Origin: Amylostereum areolatum
Taxonomy: Eukaryota > Basidiomycota > Agaricomycetes > Russulales > Stereaceae
Direction of reading: 5' to 3'
DNA length: 64,000 nucleotides
Assembly: GCA_012932865.1 (NCBI GenBank)
Contig: SAXG01000088.1
Span: forward strand, 1 to 64,000
Positions 21,101 to 33,392 of the stretch are shown here, in pieces. A program made the position numbers and the translations under genes. Numbering within the stretch: the first letter of the stretch is position 1; every line of letters starts with the position of its first letter. Below the pieces are notes generated by a model. The model searched no databases. It was not told where the DNA came from and saw only the letters and a program-made list of their open reading frames with translations.

Positions 21101-24100
21101 CCGAGTATAACCCAGGAGGACGATACTTACGGTAACCCGCATATCTTCCTGGTTTGCGACTCCTTCATGCAGTATGCACAATCGTGAATACAGTGGTGAG
21201 AGGTTTGGCAGTCGTGAGGACCCTCATGCAGACGACTCAGTACGCAAAATAGATGGCAGTCTTGCGGGCACAATGTCTTGCAAAGTTGTATATTGGCCTT
21301 GAGTTCGAGACTGTCGAGGTCGAAGGTTCGTAGCAAATCGTCAATACTAGCTTGCCCTGGTTCAAATCGGGAGGTGTTGGATACTATCCACGTGCGGACA
21401 CGTTGAATGCGCCACTCGGCAAGACTGTCGAGGTACCTGCCGAGATCCGCAATCCAGTCACCGTCAGGAACGAGCTGCCGCTCGTTGTGCCTTTCCCATC
21501 CTTCCCGTAATGCCTGAAGAGTGGTCTCTCGCGCATTGAGTGCCGATCCTGAGTCTTCCGATACGAAGAAAATAGACCCAGTATCGGGAATATCAATCGC
21601 AGTGTCGCTGTCAAGGTCCTACCCAACCACACGTGAGGATTATGAAGCGAGATATAACGCCGCGAAGAACCTTCAGAATCTCTTTGACTGGGCTAACTTC
21701 AGTAAAACCTGTTTGGAGTGCGACAGGAAGCAGCGCAGCTAGAAGTTTCGCACGATGGGAAGCGAGTGTTTCTGTATCGGGAATCGGGGTTAGTTATTTC
21801 GCATCAAGACGGATTCCTCTCAGCTTACGGGACATTGCTCCCCAGTCATTCGCCTGGTAGACAGCACCGTGCATTTGAGTAAGCACCAGTGGCATATAGG
21901 TCGAGATGCGTAACGTACCTTGAGCTTCGCCATGAGAGTCTTCATAGTTAGAGAGAATTCCCCCGCGGTCTTGTACACGGTAGTCTGACGATCGAGGAGG
22001 CGTTTCAAGGCTGGAAAGAGCGTGTAGAACTCGCGTGACTCGATGACGGGCCAAGGTATGATGTTCAATTGGCCCCGATGAAGGCGCGTGATGAAATTTT
22101 GGCCTTGCTCCGCACGAACAATTGTGCTGAATTTCTGCGAGAATCTTCACAGTAGATCAACGGCCGTTAGACGCAGGAGACACGATACATATGCTTACTC
22201 CTCCTTGACTTCCTTGTGGTCGGCATCCACAACATCCTAAACCATTGGGATCTTATTCGGTATTTATACAGGAGGAATCGAAGATATATACCTTAATGAT
22301 TATGACAAGACGAGATTGGAACAGGGACGGGCTTGTAGCCGGGTCTAGGACGGATGAGCTGGACTGGAAAGACTGAAACAAGCCTTTGATATCGCGACTG
22401 AGGGCAAAGTTGTTTCGGAAAAGCACCTAGCCATGATCATCAGTGCACCGATCGCGCGCGAGCACGATGAGATAGCTACCAAGTTCGAAAGGGCGGTGTT
22501 GAATAGGACGAGCAACATGTCTTCCTGGGCGGAACGCTCGATGCTGTGCACCCCTGTGGAATGGCTGATTGAACAATTATCTTTAGTGAGAGCAGGCTAC
22601 ATATCAAACCTTCGAAATCCAAGGATACAATAACCTCGTCATCAGTGGGAGTGACGGACATCCAGACGCCCTCAGTTGTCCTCATGGCGCTCCCCGCGAA
22701 GGACGTGTCCACAAGGTGATTGAGGGTGAAACTCTTGCCCACAGACTGCTCGCCCATAGACGAGACGACTTTGACCGGCTGATAACGCACAGCCGTAGTC
22801 AGTGTCACCGACTTGAAACAAGAACGAATACAAATGACGCACCTTCGCTGCCAGATATGACTGGAATACGGACTCGTACCACCCGAACGACAGTTTATCC
22901 ACAATCTGATTGACATCAGCTCCAAGCAGTGATCTTTCGAGGTCTGCCGACGAGACCCCGTTTCTGAGAGGCATGAATCTGTTATCGCGACAAATGGCAA
23001 TGTGGATGGGAATTAGGCAAAACAGGTCTACGAGCCACTCCCCTGCCTTGAAGGACGTGACAGATTGCCATCCTAGCACCTCCCGGTCGAGAACAGATTG
23101 GAAGTTTGTTCCTTGAACGTTTATGTTGCGTAGTTCGTCACCCACAGGCTTCCGAGTTATTTGCTCAAATGTCTGGATCATCCGTGAGAAGTATGGTTTG
23201 AAAGCCTCCTGGTCCCGGTCTGTCACGAATACAAGGCACTTTTCGCGACGGTGGCTGCATGATGTAATAGTTCGGCGGCCTACGGCGGGAAGAACAGGAT
23301 AGCGGGTCCAAACATCGGTATGACAATCCATGAGGCAATTGTGCACCGTCTTGGGATGCGCCGTACTGTAGTGTCCCCAAGACGTGGAGTCTTTCTGCAC
23401 GAAATTGAAACCAGTAACCTTCTGAGAAACGTCCAAGGCGATGGATGCGCAGGAATGGTGGTTTGGCTGGAGGGCGATGATGTGTATGATTGATTTATCG
23501 ACGAAGGAGGTAGCAATGGCGTGCTCTAACGCAAAGCTCGGCATATCGATGCTGTGGCCCTGGTTAGAACCAAACGTGCTCCAATGGTAGGCCGTGAGCA
23601 TCGGCTGAGCACCATCCGTATGAAGGGCCAAAAAACAAGAGCCGTCTGGAGTTGCGAATATCGTTGTTGGTACGTTGTGTAGCTGCAAACTTGCAGGCCT
23701 ATTCTTGGTATCAGTATCCACAGTGCGTTGCGTAGATAGATAGTTCAAATGTACCTAAATTGTCGCGTTGTCATCGAGAAGATCCTTGCCAGACCGGACG
23801 AATCGACAAGAAGGACATCTTCTGTCCCTGGGATAAAGCACATGTGGCGTGGCGGAACGTCGCGGACCATCCAAGCATGTAAGGGAATGGTAGTTCCAAG
23901 TGACCGTGGATTTTCAAACATCTCATCATATGCGTACATATGGAGCTCCATCTGCAAGAGGAGATTCAATGTCAGGACTGAGGCTGAGGAGCAAGGTGAT
24001 AAATGATATGCAATATATGTACCTCGGAAACAGAACAAATAGCAAGTAGTCGCATAGTTTCATCATATGCGAACATGCATACATGTCCAACTTTTTCGAT

Positions 24101-27100
24101 GAGGACCTCCTTGCAACGGCGGCGAGAAATCGCGAAGTGCATAGCTCCGAGGGGCTCGAGATATATCCGTATACGTAGACTGTCTTGAATAACTACCAAG
24201 AGCCTTTCGTGGTCAAGGAGCTGTGCATATCTGTATCATCGTGTTACGGTTGGCATATACTAATCGAAAAAAGGGTTGGAAGCAGTACCGGATTGATTCA
24301 TCCTTCCGGGTGGGGAATGAGTGAGAATGGTGTGTATTGATAGAAGGGGTCGGTATGAATTTTTGATCGCGTCGGATGTTTTCGATGTGGTCTGAAGGGA
24401 GTTCGAGAAGATGGACGGTGTTCACGATCTCAGGCTCCTTTAGATCAAATTGGACACCAACTACGTCAAAAGCTGTGATAATAGATGAGTGATACTCTGA
24501 AGAAGAAAAGTGCATGCTCACAGCTCGCTTGCATATCTTTCTTGTGAAGGCCGGTAGATTGACTTTGAATCACACTCTGAATGTGCACCCGTCTTCCGAA
24601 ACCATGAGCGAATGAGGGGATGATAGTAAGATGTCTTTACCTCCCGCAGTCGGTGTTCGCAGTGTTATTGATCCTGCCAAAGAAATCCTGCCGAAGAGTA
24701 TTCAGGGCGTGGTCTTTGTCGCTTTTTTGCCGTCTTTGCAACTGGCGACTATATTCCCCCTCCTGTGCATTCCGGAAAACCGAAGAGAACGTAGGGAGCC
24801 GACTTGCGACCGCTCCTGAGAATATATCGTGGACAAAATCCAAAATAGCCTTCGCAGCCTCGAGTAATTCGTCTTCGACGTCGTTCAGACTACTTAAAAA
24901 GTCTTTGTCATGAACAGAACTACTGAGCTGTTTCGCTTCGTTTGCGAGAGCCTGAGGGTTGTGCATGGAACTATTCGAGAAACCTAACGCGGTCGCGAAC
25001 ATTTCACGGTATGACCGTTTGGACTGTGTCCCCAAAAGGAAGCCAACTTCACGGAGATCTGCTTTGAGAATTGTGTCCCCCAGGTCAGCGCGTTGCTGTG
25101 AGCTCCATTTCTTGTTCTTCCGGAGGAGATGTTGCACCAGGATAAAGTGCCGTTTGTGGAGGATGTATCTCTGATCGCTAAGCTGGCGCTTGAAGTGGTC
25201 GGTGCATTGCTTGAGCTCAGCCTGAATCTCTGTGCGCCTTTTGAAGATACTCTCGACGGCTACAGCAAAGTAAGAAAACAAGATGCGGATACCGAAAGCG
25301 AGGGCGTACACATCATACTATGGTTTGATGGTACTTCACTCTCCTGGAAGCGCGACGACAGTGCACTGGACAACGGAGGGTTAATGACGATCCCTTAGCA
25401 AGGGAGCACAACTTACGGATACATAGCCACAACCTCGTTAACAAGAATCGCACGGATACTAATGTCCTGTTGCTGTTGGAAAGCTTGACTTGACAGGTCC
25501 TCGTGAAGTCTTTGCGTCTCTTCTTGTTCGCGAATTTGAAATGTCCGCTCGATCGTCTGCTTCTCAGCAATGTAGGCACTGCATTCTTGAGGGAATTGCA
25601 CCTGAAGACCATGGGCCAGCAGGATATCGATGGAGTCATTATTGAGGCTCTTCGAGAGTGTCAGTCTATCTGCTTTACTTCGAGACATTGAAAACAACGA
25701 TGAGCTCAATCCAGTGGGAACAAAAAAAGCACACACATATATTGACTGAGTAGAAGGGGGTTTACTGGACTTTGAAGACGCTCCTTGTTCGTCGTTGCTT
25801 GTTGTAGCTGTGCGGTAAGGATGCCTTGCATAGTATCACCGCGAAGTAGCCTAGGGTATCCGGGGAAGTCGTCCAATCCATTGATGTACGTTGATGATAT
25901 CTATATGGATATATAAGAGCGTAGACTTGGAAACGTAGCAGTATACGCACACTGATGCCAGCGCGAACGCGCACACTTTCCTCCTGCTCATCAATCTCCG
26001 CCACTTCGAACGTATATAGGCGTTCAGGCTCCAAAGCGTCCGCGTTCGAGGGGCAAGTCAGATCCAGTGGTTCTTCGGTGCAACCACTTTTCCACACTAG
26101 CGAGGCTGCGTGCTCCGAGGATACAAAGGCAAAAGTCTGATCAGCTATCTTGGTGAGATAACTAGGCGAATATATATGAGACAACGGCAGTGCGGATAGT
26201 CAGCTCTTGAGCTCAATCCCTTACCGTATAAAGGTAGCCCTGGTTCTCTGAATGGATGACATAGCAGAATCGTCCCAGGTGGTGTCCTCCGGCCAGTATA
26301 TCACGTATATTTTTTCTTCGGCACCCAGCGTTGCCGTTCGCACGACATATATCCCTGAACGCAAGGGAGGCTCAAGAGAGTTTGCTGGGGGAGATAGAAG
26401 CTTAGACGCCCTGCAACCATACATGTCAAATAAGCTCGTGAATTCAAAAGAATATACATACACCTCGTCGTCAATCGCGCCTATCGAGATTAGGAATCGA
26501 ACGATCACCTCTTTGCTGCCATAGACGCCGATGGGCTTCATCACGTATTGATCGAGGATTTTGAAGTTGATCTTCGTCAGGGAAGAGTACGCGCCGGGGT
26601 GAAGAGCGTTGATAAACTCCTTCACTGAGTCCTGGTCGATGACGATCTTGTCCACTAAGGTCCGAGCAAGGGTTAACCATGCGCGTAGAAAGACAAACTC
26701 GGCGCATAACACTTACCGAGGCCTCCGCTTCCTTTTTCGTTAACTAGATCCAGGATGCGATACATGCCCTCGACCCTCTGACAAAAATCGGCGGCGGCAG
26801 GCGGTGGAAATGCGTCCGTGATCATCTCTTCCAAGTCTTTGAATACAGACCGTTGTGAACACCAGGTGAAAAGTTGAAACGGGACACGTACCATCTTCTA
26901 CCGTGTCTTCCACTATTTCATCCCGCGACGGGGGCAACGAATGGAACTCTTCGTCGCTTTGCGTCTCCTCGTCACTATCACTGGTATCTGCTGATATAAT
27001 GATGTCGACGCAATGAGTATGATAAGGACTCGGATGCGTATGCTACGTACTCTTGGTCTGATCCTCACGTTCGCTCGTCGTGCGCGAATCTAAGATGCTA

Positions 27101-27234
27101 CGATGTATAACGCGATTCAGCGCTCATGTGGTGCGGGACCTACCAGCCCACGTCCCTGCACCAGGGTTGTCTTCGGCTTCGTCATAATCATCCAGGGAGA
27201 GGGGGTTGATAAAGTTATTGTTATTTTGTGACAT
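18102..27234 (-). CDS. giant multidomain protein: beta-propeller-like + GBP/VLIG-like GTPase + Cys/His-rich + VWA domain
   Basis: One minus-strand gene of more than 20 exons (ATG at 27234, MSQNNNNFINPLSLDDYDEA) encoding roughly 2,000 aa. Order from the N-terminus: an acidic region; a segment with IYVIYWPEDTTWDD; coiled-coil stretches (about 25.7-24.6 kb); a beta-propeller-like region (about 24.5-23.3 kb). The GTPase follows, with P-loop GEQSVGKS (about 22.73-22.76 kb), RTTEGVWMS, and a G3 motif LDFEG just before an intron, continuing QEDMLLVLFNTALSNL. Next is a Cys/His-rich region (about 21.3-19.7 kb) with CPQDCHLFC, GPHDCQTSHHC, CGDPCELVGKPGC, CPIQCQLCKRLC and QEHETSHGSMS. Last is a C-terminal VWA domain with MIDAS residues FVIDRSSSM, RGTNFTAAL and VIFLSDGE (19.1-18.5 kb). 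The GTPase resembles vertebrate interferon-induced very large GTPases and GBPs. The architecture occurs in fungal hypothetical proteins, but no function is known to me. Exon joins were checked for the GTPase-to-C-terminus half and partly for the N-terminal half. Confidence 0.8.
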
Positions 27235-28283
27235 GAGTGGGGGGGGGGTGTAGGAGAGGGAAAGGATACGGGATCGATCGCTCTCTCGTGGCGGACAGAA
27301 AGTCTACGCCACCTCAGAAGCTCGGCCTCGCGTGGCCTGTCGTAGGAACTTTAACTGCGGAAAGAGCGCTTCGAAGAACGTCAGACGCCTGAAGTCTCTC
27401 AAGGAATAAGGACGCACCAGCACAACGTTCTGAAAGACCCGGAACTTATAACATGACTACATCTCCTTCGTCAGGGATCTTTCGCCTTTCTTCATTGTAT
27501 CAACGCGGACTCAGCCCTGCGGAGACGATCAATATGAGTACCTACATCTATCGAGTTTTGAAGAGAAGGATGTCGCCGTCCTGATATAGTATGCGATAAC
27601 CTTTGCCCAGGCGACACGGTGCAGCCCAGAGGATAGAAGGTCGTCATTTGGGGGTTTGCGCCCTAAGATACCGGCCCAACCTGACGGTCAGGTGGTCAAG
27701 GGATCAGAGAACGCAGACACGAGGTGCACAACGCAAGCCTACCCTACGGTTGACGGTGCGTCGAAGACTGTCGGAAGGCGCTCGACTCGCATCGCACCGT
27801 CGAGTGAAATAATTTCACGGACGTTACCGGACAATAATACAACTTTTGATTTCTGCGTTGGGCTTTTTCGCGTGATCCCACACGTTCACACTCGTTCACA
27901 CTCGTTCACGCGCGATCATCCGCGTCCATGCGGGATCGCGTAGGTTCCTCCAACTCGGGTTTCTATCTGCAGACTGCTCTGGGTGAGGGACGGGTGTCTA
28001 CACAGTCTTCCTTCTCAGATGGGCCGGACAAAACCAACTGGACAAAATGCGGGGGCTTTTTTTGGTCGCCAGGATGAGGTTCTCCCTCCACGTCTTCTTG
28101 GTGCCTTCGCGGCGGTTGTCTCAAGTTCTCGACGGTGCATGAATGCCCATGAATAGGCACAGTGTATGCGTAGGACCCGAAATGCCTCGGGAGGGACCGG
28201 CGCCTCGTTCAAGTTTTCGGGGGTGCTGCCCTATCTCATCCGCGCTCTCTCCCACTGCCATTCCGTTTGCTGCTCTCCATCCC
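27235..28283. other. divergent intergenic region
   Basis: Promoter side of both the giant gene and the integrase gene. A G-run (27240-27248) lies just 5' of the giant gene start. The motif CACACTCGTTCACACTCGTTCA near 27.89 kb is a short tandem repeat. No gene is supported. Confidence 0.45.
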
Positions 28284-30078
28284 ATGGCGACGCCTGTTGA
28301 CAACATCTTCGCTGCTTACGGAGCCCTCCGTGGACGGGTGAGCACCGCCGTGCAGACCCAAGTGGGAGACGCTGCTCGCTTGGGCCCGGTGCGCTCTGAC
28401 GTTTTGCGACTAGGGTCAGCCATCGACCAGGTAAGACCGCGCTCGTTTCACCGTTTCCTTTTCACTCATGTTCATGAAATTAGCACTCTGCGTCGTTCGA
28501 AGCCGAAGATCTCGCCTGGATCAGGGAGAACCTGGCAGCAATGCTGGACGACATCGATCAGGCGGCGGTCGACTCTGCAGATCCTCCCGACACCGTCCCC
28601 TCTGTCATCCGACGGGTCCAGACCGGGCGTCCTGGCCGTCCGCGGGTTGAAATAGACCCAAATTTCCTCTCATTCGGGCTCGACGTCAGTACCGGGACAC
28701 GCGTAGCCGACCTGCTCAACATAAATCCTCGCACCGTTCGTCGTCGCGCGCTGGAGGCGGGGCTCGTTCTTCCTGGGGCTCCGGTGCGTCTGGAAGTGAC
28801 AGATGCCGACGGGCGCACCGCGGTACAGCATACATCGTCATCCGCCCCGGTGTCCACATTGTCCGACGAGGAACTCGATGCGCTGATCGCGTCTGCCCTG
28901 GAGACCTTTCCAAGCATGGGTCGCACGATGCTCGACGGACACCTGCGCGCACAGGGCCATCGTGTTCCGCGCGACCGCGTCCAAGCTTCTTACCTTAGGG
29001 TGCACGGCGCTCCTGGCACGTTCTCGGGTCGGCGGATCGAACGACGTAGCTACAAGGTCGCCGGTCCAAATTCTTTGGCCCATCACGATGGCCAGCACGG
29101 TGCGTTCAGTCGTCTCCACAACCCCATCCTCGCTCATGACATTCTACAGGCCTCATCCGCTTCAAGATTGTCATCCATTGCTTCATCGACGGATACTCGC
29201 GCTTTGTGACAGGGATTCGGGCGAGCAATAACAACCGAGCGGAGACCGTGGTAGATCTCTTTATGGAGGTCGTCGAGACCCATGGTGTTCCTAGCCGCGT
29301 CCGCGGCGACCATGGCACGGAAAATGTGGGTGTCGCATTATGGATGGAGCAGCAACGTGGTGTAGGGCGCGGCTCATACATATGGGGGCGGCAAGTGCAG
29401 ACTCTTTTGTAATTAAATACAATCCTTATCCGTATGTGTAGGAGTGTCCACAACACGCGAATCGAACGTCTTTGGTATGACATCACGAAGGATTTCGGGC
29501 GCAAGTGGAAGACGTTCTTCCTCACTCTCGAGTTACATCATGGACTCAACCCATCTCAGCCGGCGCACATATGGCTTCTACATTTTCTCTTCCTGCCCTC
29601 CATCAACCAGGATGCGCACGAGTGGGCAGAAGTTTGGAACGCCCATACAATGGAGCTCCCTGACCAGGCCCGGAAGAGCCCGCGAGAACTTTTTTTGTTC
29701 GGGATGGTGCGTGAGGGCGCGCGGGGGGTTAACCATTTGGTGGACCCAGTTGACGAAGATATTGAAGCGGGGCTCGATGAGTATGGCGTTGACTGGGAAG
29801 TCATGGAGGACGATGCCGTGATGGGCCACCTGCTCGAGCACAATCCGCAGGAGCACATCGCCCCTAATCCCTTCTCACCTAACCCAACCCCCGATCGTCT
29901 ATCTCACGTCCCTTGTGATGCTCCAGAGGCACCGCTCAATGTGGAACAAATCGCAGCGTTGACGAACTACCTGAATGAACGAGTGGATCTCAGCTCTGGC
30001 AACATGCACGTCCGTCGGTCAATCTGGGAGGAGGCGCTGTGGTTTTGCGAGCAGCTTTTTCAGGGTGTTGATATTTAG
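28284..30078 (+). CDS. integrase-core (rve/DDE) domain protein of transposon origin
   Basis: Exons 28284-28430, 28484-29099, 29150-29390 and 29442-30078 give 546 aa. The N-terminal third includes a helix-turn-helix-like segment (RVADLLNINPRTVRRRALEA), then YKVAGPNSLAHHDGQHG leading into the integrase fold. The catalytic triad looks intact: Asp in CFIDGYSR, Asp in VRGDHGTENV and Glu in SVHNTRIERLW. It belongs to the DDE integrase-core family common as stand-alone genes in mushrooms. The third intron (29391-29441) must use a GC donor (GCAAGT) to keep SVHNTRIERLW in frame. No terminal repeats or target duplications were found, so it may be a relic or a host-retained gene. The C-terminal ~200 aa after the Glu are family-typical, with an acidic stretch (VDPVDEDIEAGLDEYGVDWE). 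Confidence 0.85.
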
Positions 30079-30230
30079 TTTCCGTTGTTGATCTACAGTA
30101 TCATTGTTTGTAGCTATCGACTCGTGTAGCAATCACTAAGTTTTGGGTAACTGGAACAATGACGACGAGCAACCTGGTGCGGGACATCACGTGCATTGAT
30201 AACGGTGTTCTGAGTTTGCTCCTTCTTGTG

Positions 30231-30254
30231 CCCCCCCCCCCCCCCCCCCCCCCC
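30231..30254. repeat. poly-C tract, 24 C
   Basis: Uninterrupted C run ending 13 nt before the ATG at 30268 of the next gene. It is the longest homopolymer in the window and likely length-variable. Confidence 0.95.
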
Positions 30255-30267
30255 GCCGTGGACTAAA

Positions 30268-32029
30268 ATGCCAACGCAGAACACCCGGAGAGTGCGTGGC
30301 TCCACGCTCTCAGCGTCGAGGATTCTGTCTCGAGCAGAGCGCGCAGCCAACCGCAGCCGAGTTCGCGACGCACCCTCTGAAAGGCGTTCTCAGCGTGGTC
30401 GGGGTCGCGCCAGGGGCCGCCAGTCGACAAGCTCTTCCAGAAGTACGGCTCGAAGGAGTATATCCAACAGGTCTCCCCCATCTTCGCCTTTGACTAGTGG
30501 TGTGTTCTTGTTTGATTGTCTGGTGTAGGCGGCTTGCTTGGAGGGTGCTGACTGCACTCTAGTGGCTTCCTCTGCAGACGAGCATGAAAATTTGCTCCCA
30601 ACGTCCCTGCCTCTCCTATCAGGTATCTCAGATTCCAGTCTCATCCGCGCTCACCTTAACTGACATTCTGGTGGGGTGACAGTGACCACACTGGGGGACG
30701 CAACAGTAGAAGACCCGACACCTCTCTTCCTCCCCAGCCCCACGACCCCTGAGGTGATAGACCACTCCCTTCCGGTGCTCGACAGTGCCACCTCTGAAGG
30801 AGGAAGCCCCGAGGAGCAACCGTTGGAAGTCATCTCCGAGCCGTTCGTCATGCCTACATGGGCAGCGGAACTCTACACCCACATAGTATGCCACCCTTTG
30901 TATCCTACCCGGACTCATTATCAACGTGTTTTCCGCATTCAAGGTTCCAATAACCCGGGCTGTAATGTCACCTCCGCCGCCCTCTTCTCCTGTTCCATCG
31001 GCGAGTCCATCGGCAGCTCCTGCATCGAACAGCATGCCTCTGGATCCGAGTCATCATACTGCCTTCCAGTCCCCGTGCGTGTTCTTGCTTATAATTGGCC
31101 GGAATACCTCACTTACTGGTACCCTCTATAATACAGCTCCGATCAGGAACACCTTGCCACGGGAGCTGAAGAGCACGGACGAGGTCTGGCGTCCGCGCAG
31201 GCTCATCCACCTATCCTAGTACATGACCTCAACGTACCTCCAGGTGGACCAACCAGTGAGACGTTTATCCAGGTCTTGCTCAGTGTCGCTGGGTCAAATG
31301 ATGTGGAGGCCCCCGCCACAGTTTCCTCCTCTAGTGTTCCTCCCTCGGACTTGGAAACGCAGTCGTCTCAGTCAGCTTCAGAGGTCAACCTCACCGAAGA
31401 ACCGGTTTCTTCTCACACCGAGCTCCATCGCTACCTTAGTCAAGCTCTCCCAGTCTCCAGCGCACTCCTCATGGATATACGCCGGGCATTGGACGACAAG
31501 TTTCACTGGCCACTCGAGCCCAAAGTACAAGCAGTTAAGCACGGCCAAGCGTGGACAGATCTCGTCCAATGCATCCACATCAACATGATATTGAAGCACC
31601 TTGGCTTGATATACTCCCGACACTCTGTCCAACAAATCCCCGGTTCGGTCACCGAAGTTCGTGTGGAAGACGTCATCGATTGGGCGACGGGCCAGTCTGC
31701 TTCGTTCGCAAATAAACGCACTCGGGTGAGTTTGACAACCATCATTCCTTTCCTTGTAGTGTTAACCTTGCTTTCGGAAGTGTAAACGGTGGTTATCGCT
31801 CGTGGATCTGGTGCGTCGCGAGCAGCGGGTTCTTCGGGACCACTCTATGAGCACAAAAATGGCTTCTATCACAGCGCTCGTGGACCATGCATCAGGCCCG
31901 AACGTGAGAGATGGTGCACTGGATCCTGTTCTTGCTGTCAAGAGTGCCCCGCTATCGCGCTGGGTAGGAGAGCTTGCCGTCTATTTGAATGTCAACCTTC
32001 GAGACTTGAGTAGTACTTATGACTTGTAG
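30268..32029 (+). CDS. hypothetical protein downstream of the integrase gene
   Basis: Not recognised. Reading starts at MPTQNTRRVRGSTLSASRIL, an Arg/Ser-rich basic N-terminus, just after the poly-C tract. It continues through several short introns into an acidic Ser/Pro region (TTLGDATVEDPTPLFLPSP; HDLNVPPGGPTSETFIQVLL). It ends in an ordered-looking domain (HTELHRYLSQALPVSSALLM; WTDLVQCIHINMILKHLGLI; CKRWLSLVDLVRREQRVL; PLSRWVGELAVYLNVNLRDL). Exact joins between 30.5 and 30.7 kb are uncertain. The frame from about 31136 to 31730 is long and clean. The position 190 bp after an integrase gene on the same strand suggests a possible accessory gene of that element, but this is only context. Confidence 0.55.
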
Positions 32030-32902
32030 CAGTGTAGCCACTTGACGGATACGTACATCCTTCCATTCACTTGCTGAGCTCACCTCACCGGCCCTTTTCT
32101 TTTCTCTTGAATATCTTTGTCTGTGCACTTTACACTCCTTTATTACTTTCTCGTTACCATCATCCTCTACTTAATTCCTATCGCACTCCTATTCTTCACC
32201 CTTGGTCGTTCTTCCGTCTGCAACGACTGAGGGGAGTATATCTTGAATATTATCTACGGGTACATATTATTTGCTTACTTACTACGGTGCTTGATAGATC
32301 ACCTTTCCGCGTCCCAACATCTAGCTTCCAATCCAGTTGTTCTTCCGTCTGCAAAACCAGATAACGCATTCAGTTTGGCGCAGCCATGCGTACGTGTTCG
32401 CCTTTAATTGCACTGGCGAGTGCGCTTGTCAGGAGCGCAACTGTCTGCGTCATGTCGTGCGGTGCATAGGCGGACCCAGGCAGACGCATGCAAGGAGCGG
32501 GGGTGGAACGCATGGGAGGACTGCTGGAAGGAAAGCTTGTTGACGGAGGCGGCGGATGCGTGTTCTGAGAGGGCGTTGCGCTAGGCATGGCATATGGATC
32601 CGAGAGTGATGGAGCAGAGGCGCTTGCAGTCAATGGACACCACGACAATAAAGTGTATTGATCACGAAGCTGCTGGGACATCGTACAGTTCAAAACAAGC
32701 GGGCGACAGGCAGAATGAGTAGGCATGGGTATATGACCTGGGGGATGGGTCGGGTTCGAAGGATATCGGTGGGAGTGACAAGGGCAGAAGTGTCGGCGGT
32801 GGGAGACGGCGGGAGTGATGAGGACGAGGATCAGCGGTGAAACCCAGCGTCCTAGGGAGAAATTAAACACACCAAGTCATTGGAGCACCCCTGCCACAAT
32901 GC

Positions 32903-33392
32903 TCAGTGTTGGCTGGGTATCTGAGAGTCGGCTGTAGGTGCGGGACGGCGCTTCAAGGTCGTCGGGGTACGGGGCATGTTCGAACGAGCTGCAACTATGC
33001 CGCTCCGCTTTCTACGCCCAAAGTAAGCTTACGACTGAGAGGCATCCCCGTATATCAATGAGTACTCACTTTGAGCTGAGCGGGCGAATCTCACGTCGCC
33101 GCCTGTCCTCCTGCTCCTGCCTCTGCGCCTTGCTAACCTTCCTCCGCCCGCCACCCTTGATGAACCGGTAGTCCGCCTGAACACGACGAATCCGGTCTAC
33201 ATTTCTAATAAGACAATTGTAAGTGGCATCTGGAGAGTAAAGAAGGGGGGCGCACCGATAGTAGTAGGCTTGAGAGGGCGTGATTACACCGAGAGCCTCA
33301 TCTCTAGCAATTGCCTCCGAGTCCGATTCATCCTCCGAGCTGGAGGAGAATGGGATTAGCTCCCCATCTGAGTCACCTCCAGTGGAGCCCAT
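32903..33392 (-). CDS. small basic hypothetical protein
   Basis: Three exons from an ATG at 33392. Exon 1 is acidic and Ser-rich (MGSTGGDSDGELIPFSSSS, then EDESDSEAIARDEALG). Exon 2 is charged and probably helical (NVDRIRRVQADYRFIKGGG; SKAQRQEQEDRRRREIRPLS). Exon 3 is basic (KKRSGIVAARSN; PTTLKRRPAPTADS) and ends at 32903. About 125 aa, with no membrane segment; the basic stretches could be nuclear localisation signals. The family is not recognised. An upstream in-frame ATG would add about 40 residues. A further minus-strand Pro/Ser-rich open frame (32370-32870) lies downstream and could be an extra exon or a separate gene. Confidence 0.45.
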
